Part shown: positions 1 through 9,699 of the stretch, in pieces
Position numbering within the stretch: position 1 is the stretch's first letter
How the letters are laid out: each line of letters opens with the position of its first letter
NCBI GenBank assembly: GCA_019828595.1
Contig: JAHQRK010000005.1
Span: 2,108,001-2,172,000 of the forward strand
Source: Aphanomyces cochlioides
Lineage: Eukaryota; Oomycota; Saprolegniomycetes; Saprolegniales; Verrucalvaceae
DNA length: 64,000 nucleotides
Reading direction: 5' to 3'
Translations under genes and position numbers: made by a program
Notes under the pieces: generated by a model
What the model was told of the DNA's origin: nothing
Database searches by the model: none
Seen by the model: only the letters and a program-made list of their open reading frames with translations

Positions 1-995
1 CGACGCAAGACCAAGCCAATGTATTGGCTTCGCTTCACATCACGAAGTTGTCGCATTTGTTGACTCCGTGTCAGCGAGTTTGGCCAGCTTCGATCTTGTT
101 CGACAAAATCAACCGTGCCTGCCGCCAAGCCAATTTTGTCCCTCCAACGAAACAATGGATCTCAATCTTGGTGACCAAGTTATCACGATTGTTTGAGATT
201 GTTTCTGAAGAGGATGCTCCCGTGTTCCACTTGCCGACGCCAAGCTCTGAATGGATGGAATGGCACTGGATGATACACCCTGACTCGAGTCCGATCTTGT
301 TGGCGCTTGCGACTTCGAAATCGGCTAAGATCAGAGCTTCTCCAGCTGTCAGCTCGTCCATTCTTCCTACCAAGCATCTCAACCTGCCATCCAACTTTTA
401 TGAAGACCCCAAGCGCCTTACCCAACTTGCCGCCTTCCTCCAACCCGACCACATTCTCCCTCGATATGGAGAGTTCATTTTCAAGACCCTTCTCCGCGCC
501 AACGCCATGCAAAATCTGTTTCAGTACCAAGACCCCAAGCCGACGTGTGTCTTCTGTCGTGTCAATGAGACGTACGAGCATTTCCTGTTCTCTTGTGGAT
601 ATGGTCAATCTGTTTGGTATTTCTTCAAGGCGATCCAGCGACTGCTCGAGTGTTCCTTTCCGTCCACGTGTCTGGAAATGTTCTACGAGACGCCCAAGCC
701 GTCCGATGGATACTACATCCGTGGCTATCTGAAGATCTGGCCGATTGTCCGAGCCTGCGTGTATTATCAAATATGGCTCCAACGTGCCGATCGCACCTTT
801 CGACCCGACCTCACAGCGAAGAGTCCGATGGAAGTTGCCATTCATGCTGCCTCTTTGATCAAGCTACATCTACAACAGCTCCTGGTTGATCTCCCTCTCA
901 AGAAGGGATACACCAAGGTATTCAATGTGCTCAAGCATCTATCTTCGGACCCCTGGTTACGTCAACACATCATTCCTAACAGCGTCGTTTCATGA
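1..995 (+). pseudogene. LINE ORF2 C-terminal fragment, tandem unit 1 (partial)
   Basis: The reading frame is open from position 3 and continues in from before the window, ending at TGA 993-995. It encodes the C-terminal part of a LINE reverse-transcriptase polyprotein. A zf-RVT-type zinc motif is visible as CVFC, then H and C (CVFCRVNETYEHFLFSC, about 525-580). A hydrophobic, Trp-rich tail follows that is typical of LINE C-termini (YYQIWLQRADR). The endonuclease and RT domains are absent, so this is a dead 5'-truncated copy. The 3' untranslated part runs to 1144. Confidence 0.8.
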
Positions 996-1146
996 GAGAG
1001 CTGACGGCTCACTCACTTCATCTCCTGTTCAATGACCACTTTGCCATATTCTGTTTTCCAAATTCTATTTATACAGTACGAGGCAAAATAGTAAGTCATT
1101 AGGGCCTTTGCTCAAAAATAAGGTTAATACAACTCATTTAACCGTG

Positions 1147-2187
1147 AAGGCTCTTGGTGGACTCGAAGACCTATACGATCAGTGCTCTACATCGACGCAA
1201 GACCAAGCCAATGTATTGGCTTCGCTTCACATCACGAAGTTGTCGCATTTGTTGACTCCGTGTCAGCGAGTTTGGCCAGCTTCGATCTTGTTCGACAAAA
1301 TCAACCGTGCCTGCCGCCAAGCCAATTTTGTCCCTCCAACGAAACAATGGATCTCAATCTTGGTGACCAAGTTATCACGATTGTTTGAGATTGTTTCTGA
1401 AGAGGATGCTCCCGTGTTCCACTTGCCGACGCCAAGCTCTGAATGGATGGAATGGCACTGGATGATACACCCTGACTCGAGTCCGATCTTGTTGGCGCTT
1501 GCGACTTCGAAATCGGCTAAGATCAGAGCTTCTCCAGCTGTCAGCTCGTCCATTCTTCCTACCAAGCATCTCAACCTGCCATCCAACTTTTATGAAGACC
1601 CCAAGCGCCTTACCCAACTTGCCGCCTTCCTCCAACCCGACCACATTCTCCCTCGATATGGAGAGTTCATTTTCAAGACCCTTCTCCGCGCCAACGCCAT
1701 GCAATATCTGTTTCAGTACCAAGACCCCAAGCCGACGTGTGTCTTCTGTCGTGTCAATGAGACGTACGAGCATTTCCTGTTCTCTTGTGGATATGGTCAA
1801 TCTGTTTGGTATTTCTTCAAGGCGATCCAGCGACTGCTCGAGTGTTCCTTTCCGTCCACGTGTCTGGAAATGTTCTACGAGACGCCCAAGCCGTCCGATG
1901 GATACTACATCCGTGGCTATCTGAAGATCTGGCCGATTGTCCGAGCCTGCGTGTATTATCAAATATGGCTCCAACGTGCCGATCGCACCTTTCGACCCGA
2001 CCTCACAGCGAAGAGTCCGATGGAAGTTGCCATTCATGCTGCCTCTTTGATCAAGCTACATCTACAACAGCTCCTGGTTGATCTCCCTCTCAAGAAGGGA
2101 TACACCAAGGTATTCAATGTGCTCAAGCATCTATCTTCGGACCCCTGGTTACGTCAACACATCATTCCTAACAGCGTCGTTTCATGA
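1147..2187 (+). pseudogene. LINE ORF2 C-terminal fragment, tandem unit 2
   Basis: This carries the same C-terminal LINE ORF2 sequence as unit 1, with the CxxC...H...C zinc motif intact. The open frame extends upstream across the unit junction from 1108, but the residues before 1147 come from the 3' tail of the preceding unit and are not LINE protein. No ATG marks a plausible start and no RT or endonuclease domain is present. It is a truncated retrotransposon copy amplified as part of the 1192-bp tandem array. Confidence 0.8.
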
Positions 2188-2338
2188 GAGAGCTGACGGC
2201 TCACTCACTTCATCTCCTGTTCAATGACCACTTTGCCATATTCTGTTTTCCAAATTCTATTTATACAGTACGAGGCAAAATAGTAAGTCATTAGGGCCTT
2301 TGCTCAAAAATAAGGTTAATACAACTCATTTAACCGTG

Positions 2339-3379
2339 AAGGCTCTTGGTGGACTCGAAGACCTATACGATCAGTGCTCTACATCGACGCAAGACCAAGC
2401 CAATGTATTGGCTTCGCTTCACATCACGAAGTTGTCGCATTTGTTGACTCCGTGTCAGCGAGTTTGGCCAGCTTCGATCTTGTTCGACAAAATCAACCGT
2501 GCCTGCCGCCAAGCCAATTTTGTCCCTCCAACGAAACAATGGATCTCAATCTTGGTGACCAAGTTATCACGATTGTTTGAGATTGTTTCTGAAGAGGATG
2601 CTCCCGTGTTCCACTTGCCGACGCCAAGCTCTGAATGGATGGAATGGCACTGGATGATACACCCTGACTCGAGTCCGATCTTGTTGGCGCTTGCGACTTC
2701 GAAATCGGCTAAGATCAGAGCTTCTCCAGCTGTCAGCTCGTCCATTCTTCCTACCAAGCATCTCAACCTGCCATCCAACTTTTATGAAGACCCCAAGCGC
2801 CTTACCCAACTTGCCGCCTTCCTCCAACCCGACCACATTCTCCCTCGATATGGAGAGTTCATTTTCAAGACCCTTCTCCGCGCCAACGCCATGCAATATC
2901 TGTTTCAGTACCAAGACCCCAAGCCGACGTGTGTCTTCTGTCGTGTCAATGAGACGTACGAGCATTTCCTGTTCTCTTGTGGATATGGTCAATCTGTTTG
3001 GTATTTCTTCAAGGCGATCCAGCGACTGCTCGAGTGTTCCTTTCCGTCCACGTGTCTGGAAATGTTCTACGAGACGCCCAAGCCGTCCGATGGATACTAC
3101 ATCCGTGGCTATCTGAAGATCTGGCCGATTGTCCGAGCCTGCGTGTATTATCAAATATGGCTCCAACGTACCGATCGCACCTTTCGACCCGACCTCACAG
3201 CGAAGAGTCCGATGGAAGTTGCCATTCATGCTGCCTCTTTGATCAAGCTACATCTACAACAGCTCCTGGTTGATCTCCCTCTCAAGAAGGGATACACCAA
3301 GGTATTCAATGTGCTCAAGCATCTATCTTCGGACCCCTGGTTACGTCAACACATCATTCCTAACAGCGTCGTTTCATGA
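2339..3379 (+). pseudogene. LINE ORF2 C-terminal fragment, tandem unit 3
   Basis: This unit is identical in layout to unit 2 and differs by isolated substitutions. One is an Ala-to-Thr change near 3169. Another is a small change in the 3' untranslated tail, where the A-rich stretch near 3450 reads differently. It contains the zf-RVT zinc motif but no catalytic domain. Confidence 0.8.
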
Positions 3380-3530
3380 GAGAGCTGACGGCTCACTCAC
3401 TTCATCTCCTGTTCAATGACCACTTTGCCATATTCTGTTTTCCAAATTCGTTTTATACAGTACGAGGCAAAATAGTAAGTCATTAGGGCCTTTGCTCAAA
3501 AATAAGGTTAATACAACTCATTTAACCGTG

Positions 3531-4095
3531 AAGGCTCTTGGTGGACTCGAAGACCTATACGATCAGTGCTCTACATCGACGCAAGACCAAGCCAATGTAT
3601 TGGCTTCGCTTCACATCACGAAGTTGTCGCATTTGTTGACTCCGTGTCAGCGAGTTTGGCCAGCTTCGATCTTGTTCGACAAAATCAACCGTGCCTGCCG
3701 CCAAGCCAATTTTGTCCCTCCAACGAAACAATGGATCTCAATCTTGGTGACCAAGTTATCACGATTGTTTGAGATTGTTTCTGAAGAGGATGCTCCCGTG
3801 TTCCACTTGCCGACGCCAAGCTCTGAATGGATGGAATGGCACTGGATGATACACCCTGACTCGAGTCCGATCTTGTTGGCGCTTGCGACTTCGAAATCGG
3901 CTAAGATCAGAGCTTCTCCAGCTGTCAGCTCGTCCATTCTTCCTACCAAGCATCTCAACCTGCCATCCAACTTTTATGAAGACCCCAAGCGCCTTACCCA
4001 ACTTGCCGCCTTCCTCCAACCCGACCACATTCTCCCTCGATATGGAGAGTTCATTTTCAAGACCCTTCTCCGCGCCAACGCCATGCAATATCTGT
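3531..4095 (+). pseudogene. LINE ORF2 C-terminal fragment, tandem unit 4, cut before the zinc motif
   Basis: The sequence matches the other units up to the residues just before the zinc motif, then breaks at 4095 and joins a different part of a LINE (the RT fragment at 4096-4419). The missing 3' part is the same part that reappears beyond the satellite array at 33676. This suggests a rearrangement in which the satellite and other sequence came to lie inside LINE-derived DNA. Confidence 0.75.
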
Positions 4096-4419
4096 CAAGT
4101 GGTCGTTGGTATTGGAGCTGCTATTCACACACCAGCTCCATTCTCACCCTCGCTTGACTCCCATGCAACTTGTCAGTACGCTGGTGTTGCTGCACAAGAA
4201 AGGCCCCAAGTCACAAGCCAAGAACTATCGGCCCATTAGCCTACTCAACACGGATGTGAAAATCCTGACGAGTATTCTGGCTTATCGACTCCAGCGCCAC
4301 ATTCGACACATCATCCACCCGGACCAGCAAGGCTTTATCCGTCGAAGCAATATCCAAACCAATATTGCACGACTGGATGACATGCTGCACCACATCAAAC
4401 TACACAGTCCGTCCTCGAT
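4096..4419 (+). pseudogene. LINE reverse transcriptase fragment (RT N-terminal motifs)
   Basis: One frame reads a typical non-LTR RT stretch: a KKG...NYRPISLLN block (about 4195-4250), then KILTSILAYRL and a QQGFI motif (about 4255-4345). These correspond to RT motifs 0 to 2 in LINE proteins. Both ends are abrupt: the left joins the truncated tail unit at 4095 and the right runs into the satellite at 4420. It probably derives from the same LINE family as the neighbouring tails, because the C-terminal part of such an ORF2 resumes at 33676. That relationship is inferred. Confidence 0.75.
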
Positions 4420-5754
4420 GTCGAGATGCATCTTGTGGCGTGTGTTTGGGAGTATCTCGTGTGTGTTTGTGACCAAGTTGGTGCTTGGTCCACCACACTA
4501 GCATGACACCTTTCAAACGTGCCAGACGTGGCGAGTGGGCGTCTTGATGGGGTCGAGATGTGCACGTGGCAAGTGGGTCCCAAGTGGAGAAATCTCGCGT
4601 CGAGATGCATCTTGTGGCGTGTGTTTGGGAGTATCTCGTGTGTGTTTGTGACCAAGTTGGTGCTTGGTCCACCACACTAGCATGACACCTTTCAAACGTG
4701 CCAGACGTGGCGAGTGGGCGTCTTGATGGGGTCGAGATGTGCACGTGGCAAGTGGGTCCCAAGTGGAGAAATCTCGCGTCGAGATGCATCTTGTGGCGTG
4801 TGTTTGGGAGTATCTCGTGTGTGTTTGTGACCAAGTTGGTGCTTGGTCCACCACACTAGCATGACACCTTTCAAACGTGCCAGACGTGGCGAGTGGGCGT
4901 CTTGATGGGGTCGAGATGTGCACGTGGCAAGTGGGTCCCAAGTGGAGAAATCTCGCGTCGAGATGCATCTTGTGGCGTGTGTTTGGGAGTATCTCGTGTG
5001 TGTTTGTGACCAAGTTGGTGCTTGGTTCACCACACTAGCATGACACCTTTCAAACGTGCCAGACGTGGCGAGTGGGCGTCTTGATGGGGTCGAGATGTGC
5101 ACGTGGCAAGTGGGTCCCAAGTGGAGAAATCTCGCGTCGAGATGCATCTTGTGGCGTGTGTTTGGGAGTATCTCGTGTGTGTTTGTGACCAAGTTGGTGC
5201 TTGGTCCACCACACTAGCATGACACCTTTCAAACGTGCCAGACGTGGCGAGTGGGCGTCTTGATGGGGTCGAGATGTGCACGTGGCAAGTGGGTCCCAAG
5301 TGGAGAAATCTCGCGTCGAGATGCATCTTGTGGCGTGTGTTTGGGAGTATCTCGTGTGTGTTTGTGACCAAGTTGGTGCTTGGTCCACCACACTAGCATG
5401 ACACCTTTCAAACGTGCCAGACGTGGCGAGTGGGCGTCTTGATGGGGTCGAGATGTGCACGTGGCAAGTGGGTCCCAAGTGGAGAAATCTCGCGTCGAGA
5501 TGCATCTTGTGGCGTGTGTTTGGGAGTATCTCGTGTGTGTTTGTGACCAAGTTGGTGCTTGGTCCACCACACTAGCATGACACCTTTCAAACGTGCCAGA
5601 CGTGGCGAGTGGGCGTCTTGATGGGGTCGAGATGTGCACGTGGCAAGTGGGTCCCAAGTGGAGAAATCTCGCGTCGAGATGCATCTTGTGGCGTGTGTTT
5701 GGGAGTATCTCGTGTGTGTTTGTGACCAAGTTGGTGCTTGGTCCACCACACTAG
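4420..5754 (+). repeat. 179-bp satellite array, left block (7 full units plus an 82-bp partial)
   Basis: Units end with ...CCACCACACTAG at 4501, 4680, 4859, 5038, 5217, 5396, 5575 and 5754, exactly 179 bp apart. They are practically identical; the unit ending at 5038 has one visible variant (GGTTCACC instead of GGTCCACC). Each unit holds a short inverted repeat (GACCAAG/CTTGGTC). The array continues beyond the PLV element at 23742. On the minus strand all frames are largely open because 179 is not a multiple of 3. The resulting overlapping ORFs of about 166 aa are repeat artefacts. Confidence 0.95.
5750..5754. repeat. Target-site duplication ACTAG, left
   Basis: ACTAG immediately precedes the left inverted repeat and recurs immediately after the right one at 23737-23741. 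The uninterrupted satellite reads CACTAGCATG, so one ACTAG was duplicated on integration. Five bp fits a retroviral-type (rve) integrase. Confidence 0.9.
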
Positions 5755-6679
5755 AAGAAACAGCGGAGGGAGTGTGAGAGCGCTGGTGCGCTCTCGTTAC
5801 ACATACCGTTTCGGTATGAGCGCAAGCGCTCATATCTCAACGTTGCGTAGCTGATCACTGAAGAGGTGTGAAACTATTGAAGACGTTAAAGACACGACAA
5901 GACACTTACTCAGACACGAGTAGTGTCTGAGTTTTGTTTGTTGTTTTTAACTCGAAAACTACTTTAGTTATTATATATTATATACTATTTTTTAATAGAC
6001 AGAATAGACAGTATAATTGGTATATATTTTTATAAATGGTTGATGAAGGGGGAGGGGGGTATGCCCCCCTTATAAGAGTATAAAAATACAAAGTTCATCG
6101 AAATTATGTCCATCGTGTCGTCTATTTCAATGGTTGGATGTCAGTATATCTACAGCTTCTCTAAGCCTTAAAGACATTACTGAAAACCCTTACACATAGT
6201 CTTGTCTGATCATCAAATTATATGTCTATTGTGGCTTTTGATGTTTAAAAGCGTTCTAAATTTATAAAAACAATTCCTAACTCGAGTCAACATTTTTTAA
6301 ATTGAGATAAGAATTAGTTAAAATATAATAAGAATGCGATATTCAGATTTAACAAATTATCCAAACATTTATGAAAGAACTTATTGGGGTTTATTTAACG
6401 TCCTTAAAGTTTTAGAAGATCCCGATAAATTGATTGTTGAAAATAGAAATAAGTTTGTTGACGATTATAACATTAAATCATTAGCAGTTGAAAAACCAAT
6501 ATTTGCCGCAAGATACAAAACATATTTGTTGAATATGGATCGGTCAATGTTTGATCACGTCGAAATTTATCAAACGAATGATAATGAATATATTGTAATT
6601 ACAAGTCCATATGGAGATAAAGCTTATGATGGATTGTACGGCTTCAATAAAATATACAAATTGTATGATGATTGGGCGA
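5755..6679 (+). repeat. Left terminal inverted repeat of the PLV (~925 bp)
   Basis: The sequence is repeated in inverse orientation at 22831-23736. Homology ends within the gene at 6334, after the codons for DDW. Differences from the right copy include a one-base change in an A run and 28 bp present here but missing on the right. The outer 180 bp contains four hairpins (5776-5795, 5802-5818, 5816-5833, 5908-5932). A G-tract/C-tract hairpin lies near 6050-6066. The region 5840-6330 has no gene. Confidence 0.9.
5776..5932. other. Hairpin cluster in the PLV terminus
   Basis: Four inverted repeats follow one another. They are GAGAGCGC/GCGCTCTC (5776-5795), CATACCG/CGGTATG (5802-5818), ATGAGCGC/GCGCTCAT (5816-5833) and a 10-bp stem ACTCAGACAC/GTGTCTGAGT (5908-5932). 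The last three also exist at the right end, though the middle stem-loop differs by a few bases. Terminal hairpins could serve replication, end recognition or transcription control; no function is shown by sequence alone. Confidence 0.75.
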
Positions 6680-6687
6680 TAAATTAA
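6334..6687 (+). CDS. Hypothetical protein encoded mostly within the left terminal repeat
   Basis: A 117-aa AT-rich ORF starts with an ATG after a 500-bp A/T-rich leader. It begins MRYSDLTNYPNIYERTYWG and contains a short region around YITSPYG-type residues (VITSPYGDKAYDGLYG). No known domain is recognised. It lies in the terminal repeat, so the element carries a second copy at the right end. The left copy ends soon after the repeat boundary (DDWAIN stop), whereas the right copy continues with a different C-terminus. A frame change at the boundary would connect it to the next ORF (GKHK domain), so the two may have been one protein. Confidence 0.6.
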   Translation: MRYSDLTNYPNIYERTYWGLFNVLKVLEDPDKLIVENRNKFVDDYNIKSLAVEKPIFAARYKTYLLNMDRSMFDHVEIYQTNDNEYIVITSPYGDKAYDGLYGFNKIYKLYDDWAIN

Positions 6688-6854
6688 ATGACGCTGATTT
6701 AAGCTATAAGATGCGTTGGGGGAAGCACAAAAATCGATCGATTAATTGGATTCATAAAACAGATCCGCAATATATTGATTGGTTAAAACGTTCTACATAT
6801 GTGAAAGAAAATTGTAGCAAGTTATATGAAGAGCTTCAAGAACTGAAGGAATAA
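6672..6854 (+). CDS. Small GKHK-type protein (exodeoxyribonuclease X-like C-terminal domain)
   Basis: The frame encodes about 60 residues with the pattern MRWGKHKNRSI...DPQYIDWLKRS. This matches the short domain, often called the exodeoxyribonuclease X-like C-terminal or DUF3820-like domain, found alone or fused in large DNA viruses and phages (pattern GKHKGK...DPxYxxWL). There is no ATG at the beginning; the first codon is TTG and the frame overlaps the end of the preceding gene in another frame. It could therefore be the C-terminal part of that gene separated by a frameshift. The assignment rests on motif resemblance only. Confidence 0.55.
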   Translation: MGDKLNDADLSYKMRWGKHKNRSINWIHKTDPQYIDWLKRSTYVKENCSKLYEELQELKE

Positions 6855-6880
6855 ATGTATTTACGGTGCGACACGTTTCG

Positions 6881-7145
6881 CAGCTCATATTTCTGACCTG
6901 CAGGACGTCCTGCAGCTCACATATTTCACCCGCTGCAGGATATCCTGCAGCCGGTTATATTGTCGTTTAGGTAGAACACTGATTTTAAACAAATTAAAGA
7001 TTTCTGAGCTGATGCGGGACGTCCCGCAGCAGCTTATATTGCCGTTTAGGTAGATCACCCTTTTGAACATATTAAATATTTGCCAGCTAGCGGATATCCG
7101 CGAGCAGCTCATATTTCACCGGCTAGCGGACGTCCGCTAGCAGCT
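6881..7145. repeat. Left palindrome cluster (five GACGTC/GATATC-centred palindromes)
   Basis: Palindromes lie at 6898-6915 (CTGCAGGACGTCCTGCAG), 6933-6950 (CTGCAGGATATCCTGCAG), 7013-7028 (TGCGGGACGTCCCGCA), 7090-7101 (GCGGATATCCGC) and 7123-7140 (CTAGCGGACGTCCGCTAG). They are separated by related linkers; CAGCTCATATTTC and a TTATATTGCCGTTTAGGTAGA-like sequence recur. Pairs differ symmetrically (ACGT versus ATAT at the centre; CTGCAGG, TGCGGG or CTAGCGG arms), so symmetry is kept while sequence changes. No credible gene lies here; the ORF on the minus strand is a shadow of the repeats. Confidence 0.85.
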
Positions 7146-7239
7146 ACCAGTTCAGCTTTATATATATAGATGGCTAGGATGCAATCACCGATGACACATA
7201 CACAAGGTAGCGCCGTTCACATGTAACGGTTTGTATTAA
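7146..7239. other. Start of the GC-richer host-like block, no gene
   Basis: The sequence shifts from palindromic linkers to an unrelated stretch with a short TA run, then meets the MITE at 7240. No ORF or motif was recognised. Confidence 0.4.
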
Positions 7240-7538
7240 CAACGGTCGAAAGCATCGAGGGAACTGGAGAACTTATTATCAAGAAAATTTTTCACTGGAT
7301 GTTTTTGCATATGTTTCTAGACTCAATTTTTTGCGGGCGATTCTTAAATGCTCTAAAACATAATATCTTGTGAGATAATTTAAAAGAGAAGATGGAAAAA
7401 TTGTCATTTTTCATCGTTACATTAAATACCCTTTATAAATTGTTAAACTTTTGTTTTAACACCCATTATAAATTTATACACACCTCCTCTGTGAATTAAT
7501 ATGAGACATGCCAGTTCCCTCGATGCTTTCGACCGTTG
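7240..7538. mobile_element. MITE-like element with 28-bp perfect terminal inverted repeats
   Basis: CAACGGTCGAAAGCATCGAG plus the next eight bases (7240-7267) is the exact reverse complement of 7511-7538. The 243-bp interior is AT-rich and non-coding. The overall size (299 bp) and perfect ends fit a recently moved non-autonomous DNA transposon. No convincing target duplication could be read, so the superfamily is unknown. Confidence 0.75.
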
Positions 7539-8103
7539 CAAGGATCATGGTGGTACGGTGCACGCCATCTGTAGCCTGCCAAATCTCCCTTTTTGTAACA
7601 ATCTCGGCTCGGGCTTTATCCGGATCACTCACATAGTAAAACTAGCATAAGCCGGATGATAATTTTAATAAAATAGATAAAATGACGTAATAAAATTAAT
7701 AAAATAGCAATCCGTTCTTATAACGTTACATCGCTTCCTCTTTGACTGAACAGTCGATTTATAACGTCCTTTTCGTAGAAAAAGGTGTATTCATAGCTGG
7801 GATACAAAAACAGCGGACCCAAACAGCGACCACGCCCTAATTACGACGCGGTTGCTCGTTGTGTAGAGCCGGTAGCTTGCCCGCTCGCTTGTTGTGCCGA
7901 CACCTGATCTGGTCCTTCTTAGCTTTCCTTCTAACCTTAATCCAGACTTCTTTTTGCTCTGTTCCTCCGAGCACCACCTCCTTCGCCTAGCCTTCGGTCC
8001 GCCTCCTCGACGGCCGATCTTGCCGCTAGTCTGACTCGCCGCACTCTCAGATCCTGCTCGTTACGGTCACCCTTCCCGAGGTTCCCGTGACAATTTGTCG
8101 GCG
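7539..8103. other. Upstream region of the multicopper oxidase gene
   Basis: About 565 bp without a recognised gene. The first half is AT-rich (AAAATAGATAAAATGACG-type runs near 7670-7710). The second half is pyrimidine-rich, with CT-rich stretches between 7915 and 8090 leading to the ATG. It presumably contains the oxidase promoter and 5' leader, but no defined core element was identified with confidence. Confidence 0.4.
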
Positions 8104-9699
8104 ATGCGGTCTCTTCTACTATGCGCCCTCTCCTTGTTTGTCGCCCTCGACGCGGCGCGGGACGGGTGCTATGGTACCAACGACGTGTACGAGACCCTCG
8201 TGATTTCGAGCGGGTCGGGCGCGCCCGACTGCGTCACCAACAACAAGCTCCTTTTGGTGAACGGGTCGTTCACGGGCCCGACGCTGACCATGTACAAAGG
8301 CGACAAGCTCCACTTGACAATCGTCAACGAGCTCGACTCGATGTTCTCGATGCACATCCATGGCGCGACCCAGTTTGGCACGCCCTTCTCGGACGGCGCC
8401 GCCGGCATCAACGCGATTTCGATGGGTAACCACTCGACCGTGACGCGTTCGACCATCATGTACGATGCCGGCACGTTCTTCTACCACGCGCACTTGAAGC
8501 TCATGGACATGCACGTCTACGGCGCGCTCATCGTCAAGGAACACGGCGAGGAGCATGAGGACCTCGTAGTGGTGCTCTCCGACTATTGGCACGCCGACCT
8601 CGACACGCTCCATTACGGTCTTCTCGAAGCTCCGGTCTTTAAATTCGTCGGTAATCCCCAGTCGTTCTTGACCAACGGCCGCGGCAACGTGGGCAACTGC
8701 TCGGCGGGTGTCGACCCGAGCTACAAGACGCTGCGTGTCAAGCCCAAAACGACGTACCGGCTGCGCATTATTGGTGGCATGTCGCTCTTTGGCGTGCATT
8801 TCCGTATTCCCCAGCACAACCTCACGATCATCGAGATTGAAGGTACCAAGGTGGCGCCGAAAGCTGTCGACTATGTCGAGGTGCTGCCTGGCCAGCGCTA
8901 CACGGCACTGCTCACGACTGACCAGCCGATCGACAATTACTTTATGCAGATCGATGGCCGGTGGCGCGCCGGTGCCCCCCGCAACGGCCTCTCGGTCCTC
9001 CAGTACGAAGGTGCTCCGAGCTCGCCGACGCCGCCGTCGACGCTGCTTCCGTATGTGAACGAGACAGTCAACTTCATGGATCAGTTTGAACCAACGACCA
9101 ACTTGAACATGCCGGAGACGGCGGACGTCACGGTGCACCTCCAAGGCAAGCAGATCCAGTTCGGTGCGGATGGCAATCAGCGCCGGTGGGCCATGAACAA
9201 CATCACGTACGTCAAGCCGACGCAGACGAGCGTGCTTGAAGCTGTCATCGCCAACCAGCTCGACGCGCTTCCCAACAACTCGCGGCCGTCGATGAGCATC
9301 AAGAAAGGCCAGGTCGTCGACATTGTGTTGGAGAACGCGGTCGCACTCAACGGCGTCTGCGAGATGCATCCGTGGCACCTTCACGGCCACAGCTTTTGGG
9401 TTGTCGGTGCTGGCGCGGGGGCGTACGATGCGGCCGCGCCCATTTCTGCCAAGCCCTTCAAGCGCGACGTCGTCGGCGTCTACCCCTACGACGCCGCGTA
9501 CAACCAGCCGGCGGGCACTGCTGGTGCGCCGTGCGGCTGGACGCGCATTCGGTTCGTCGCCGACAACGTTGGCGTTTGGCCGCTCCACTGCCACGTGGCA
9601 TCCCATTTCGACATGGGCATGGCCACGGTGTTTGTCGTTGGCGAAGACGATCTTCACAACCCCGAGATTGTCGCCGCGCTCCGTGCTGCGTCGGCGTAA
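8104..9699 (+). CDS. Secreted multicopper oxidase (laccase-like)
   Basis: A 531-aa protein; the ATG at 8104 is preferred because it opens directly on a signal peptide (MRSLLLCALSLFVALDA) and the upstream in-frame codon is TTG. Four copper-ligand motifs appear in order: HIHG (about 8353), YHAH (about 8485), HPWHLHGHSFWVVG (about 9367) and WPLHCHVASHFDMGM (about 9580). These are the L1-L4 signatures of three-domain multicopper oxidases, which oxidise phenols, other reducing substrates or metal ions with O2. N-glycosylation-type NxS/T sites support secretion. The gene has no intron and is GC-rich, unlike the AT-rich viral genes on both sides. It lies inside the PLV boundaries and appears intact. 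The substrate cannot be deduced. Confidence 0.92.
   Translation: MRSLLLCALSLFVALDAARDGCYGTNDVYETLVISSGSGAPDCVTNNKLLLVNGSFTGPTLTMYKGDKLHLTIVNELDSMFSMHIHGATQFGTPFSDGAAGINAISMGNHSTVTRSTIMYDAGTFFYHAHLKLMDMHVYGALIVKEHGEEHEDLVVVLSDYWHADLDTLHYGLLEAPVFKFVGNPQSFLTNGRGNVGNCSAGVDPSYKTLRVKPKTTYRLRIIGGMSLFGVHFRIPQHNLTIIEIEGTKVAPKAVDYVEVLPGQRYTALLTTDQPIDNYFMQIDGRWRAGAPRNGLSVLQYEGAPSSPTPPSTLLPYVNETVNFMDQFEPTTNLNMPETADVTVHLQGKQIQFGADGNQRRWAMNNITYVKPTQTSVLEAVIANQLDALPNNSRPSMSIKKGQVVDIVLENAVALNGVCEMHPWHLHGHSFWVVGAGAGAYDAAAPISAKPFKRDVVGVYPYDAAYNQPAGTAGAPCGWTRIRFVADNVGVWPLHCHVASHFDMGMATVFVVGEDDLHNPEIVAALRAASA

Larger units (their letters stand above)
1..4095 (+). repeat. Tandem array of 5'-truncated LINE 3' ends, 1192-bp period
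   Basis: Near-identical units start at 1145, 2337 and 3529, exactly 1192 bp apart. A partial unit precedes them (1-1144), and the last is cut at 4095. Each unit starts at the same internal point of a LINE ORF2 and ends with the same 3' untranslated end (TTAATACAACTCATTTAACCG). The right-hand LINE copy at 34381 stops at that same terminus, which fixes the element's 3' end. Units differ by only a few substitutions, for example an Asn/Tyr change near 511 versus 1703. An identical truncation point in every unit indicates tandem duplication of one truncated insertion, not repeated independent insertion. Confidence 0.9.

Noticed and set aside
8119..9657. 512-aa minus-strand ORF opposite the multicopper oxidase
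   Set aside because: It is an antisense shadow caused by high GC and codon bias of the oxidase gene, and it lacks any recognisable domain.
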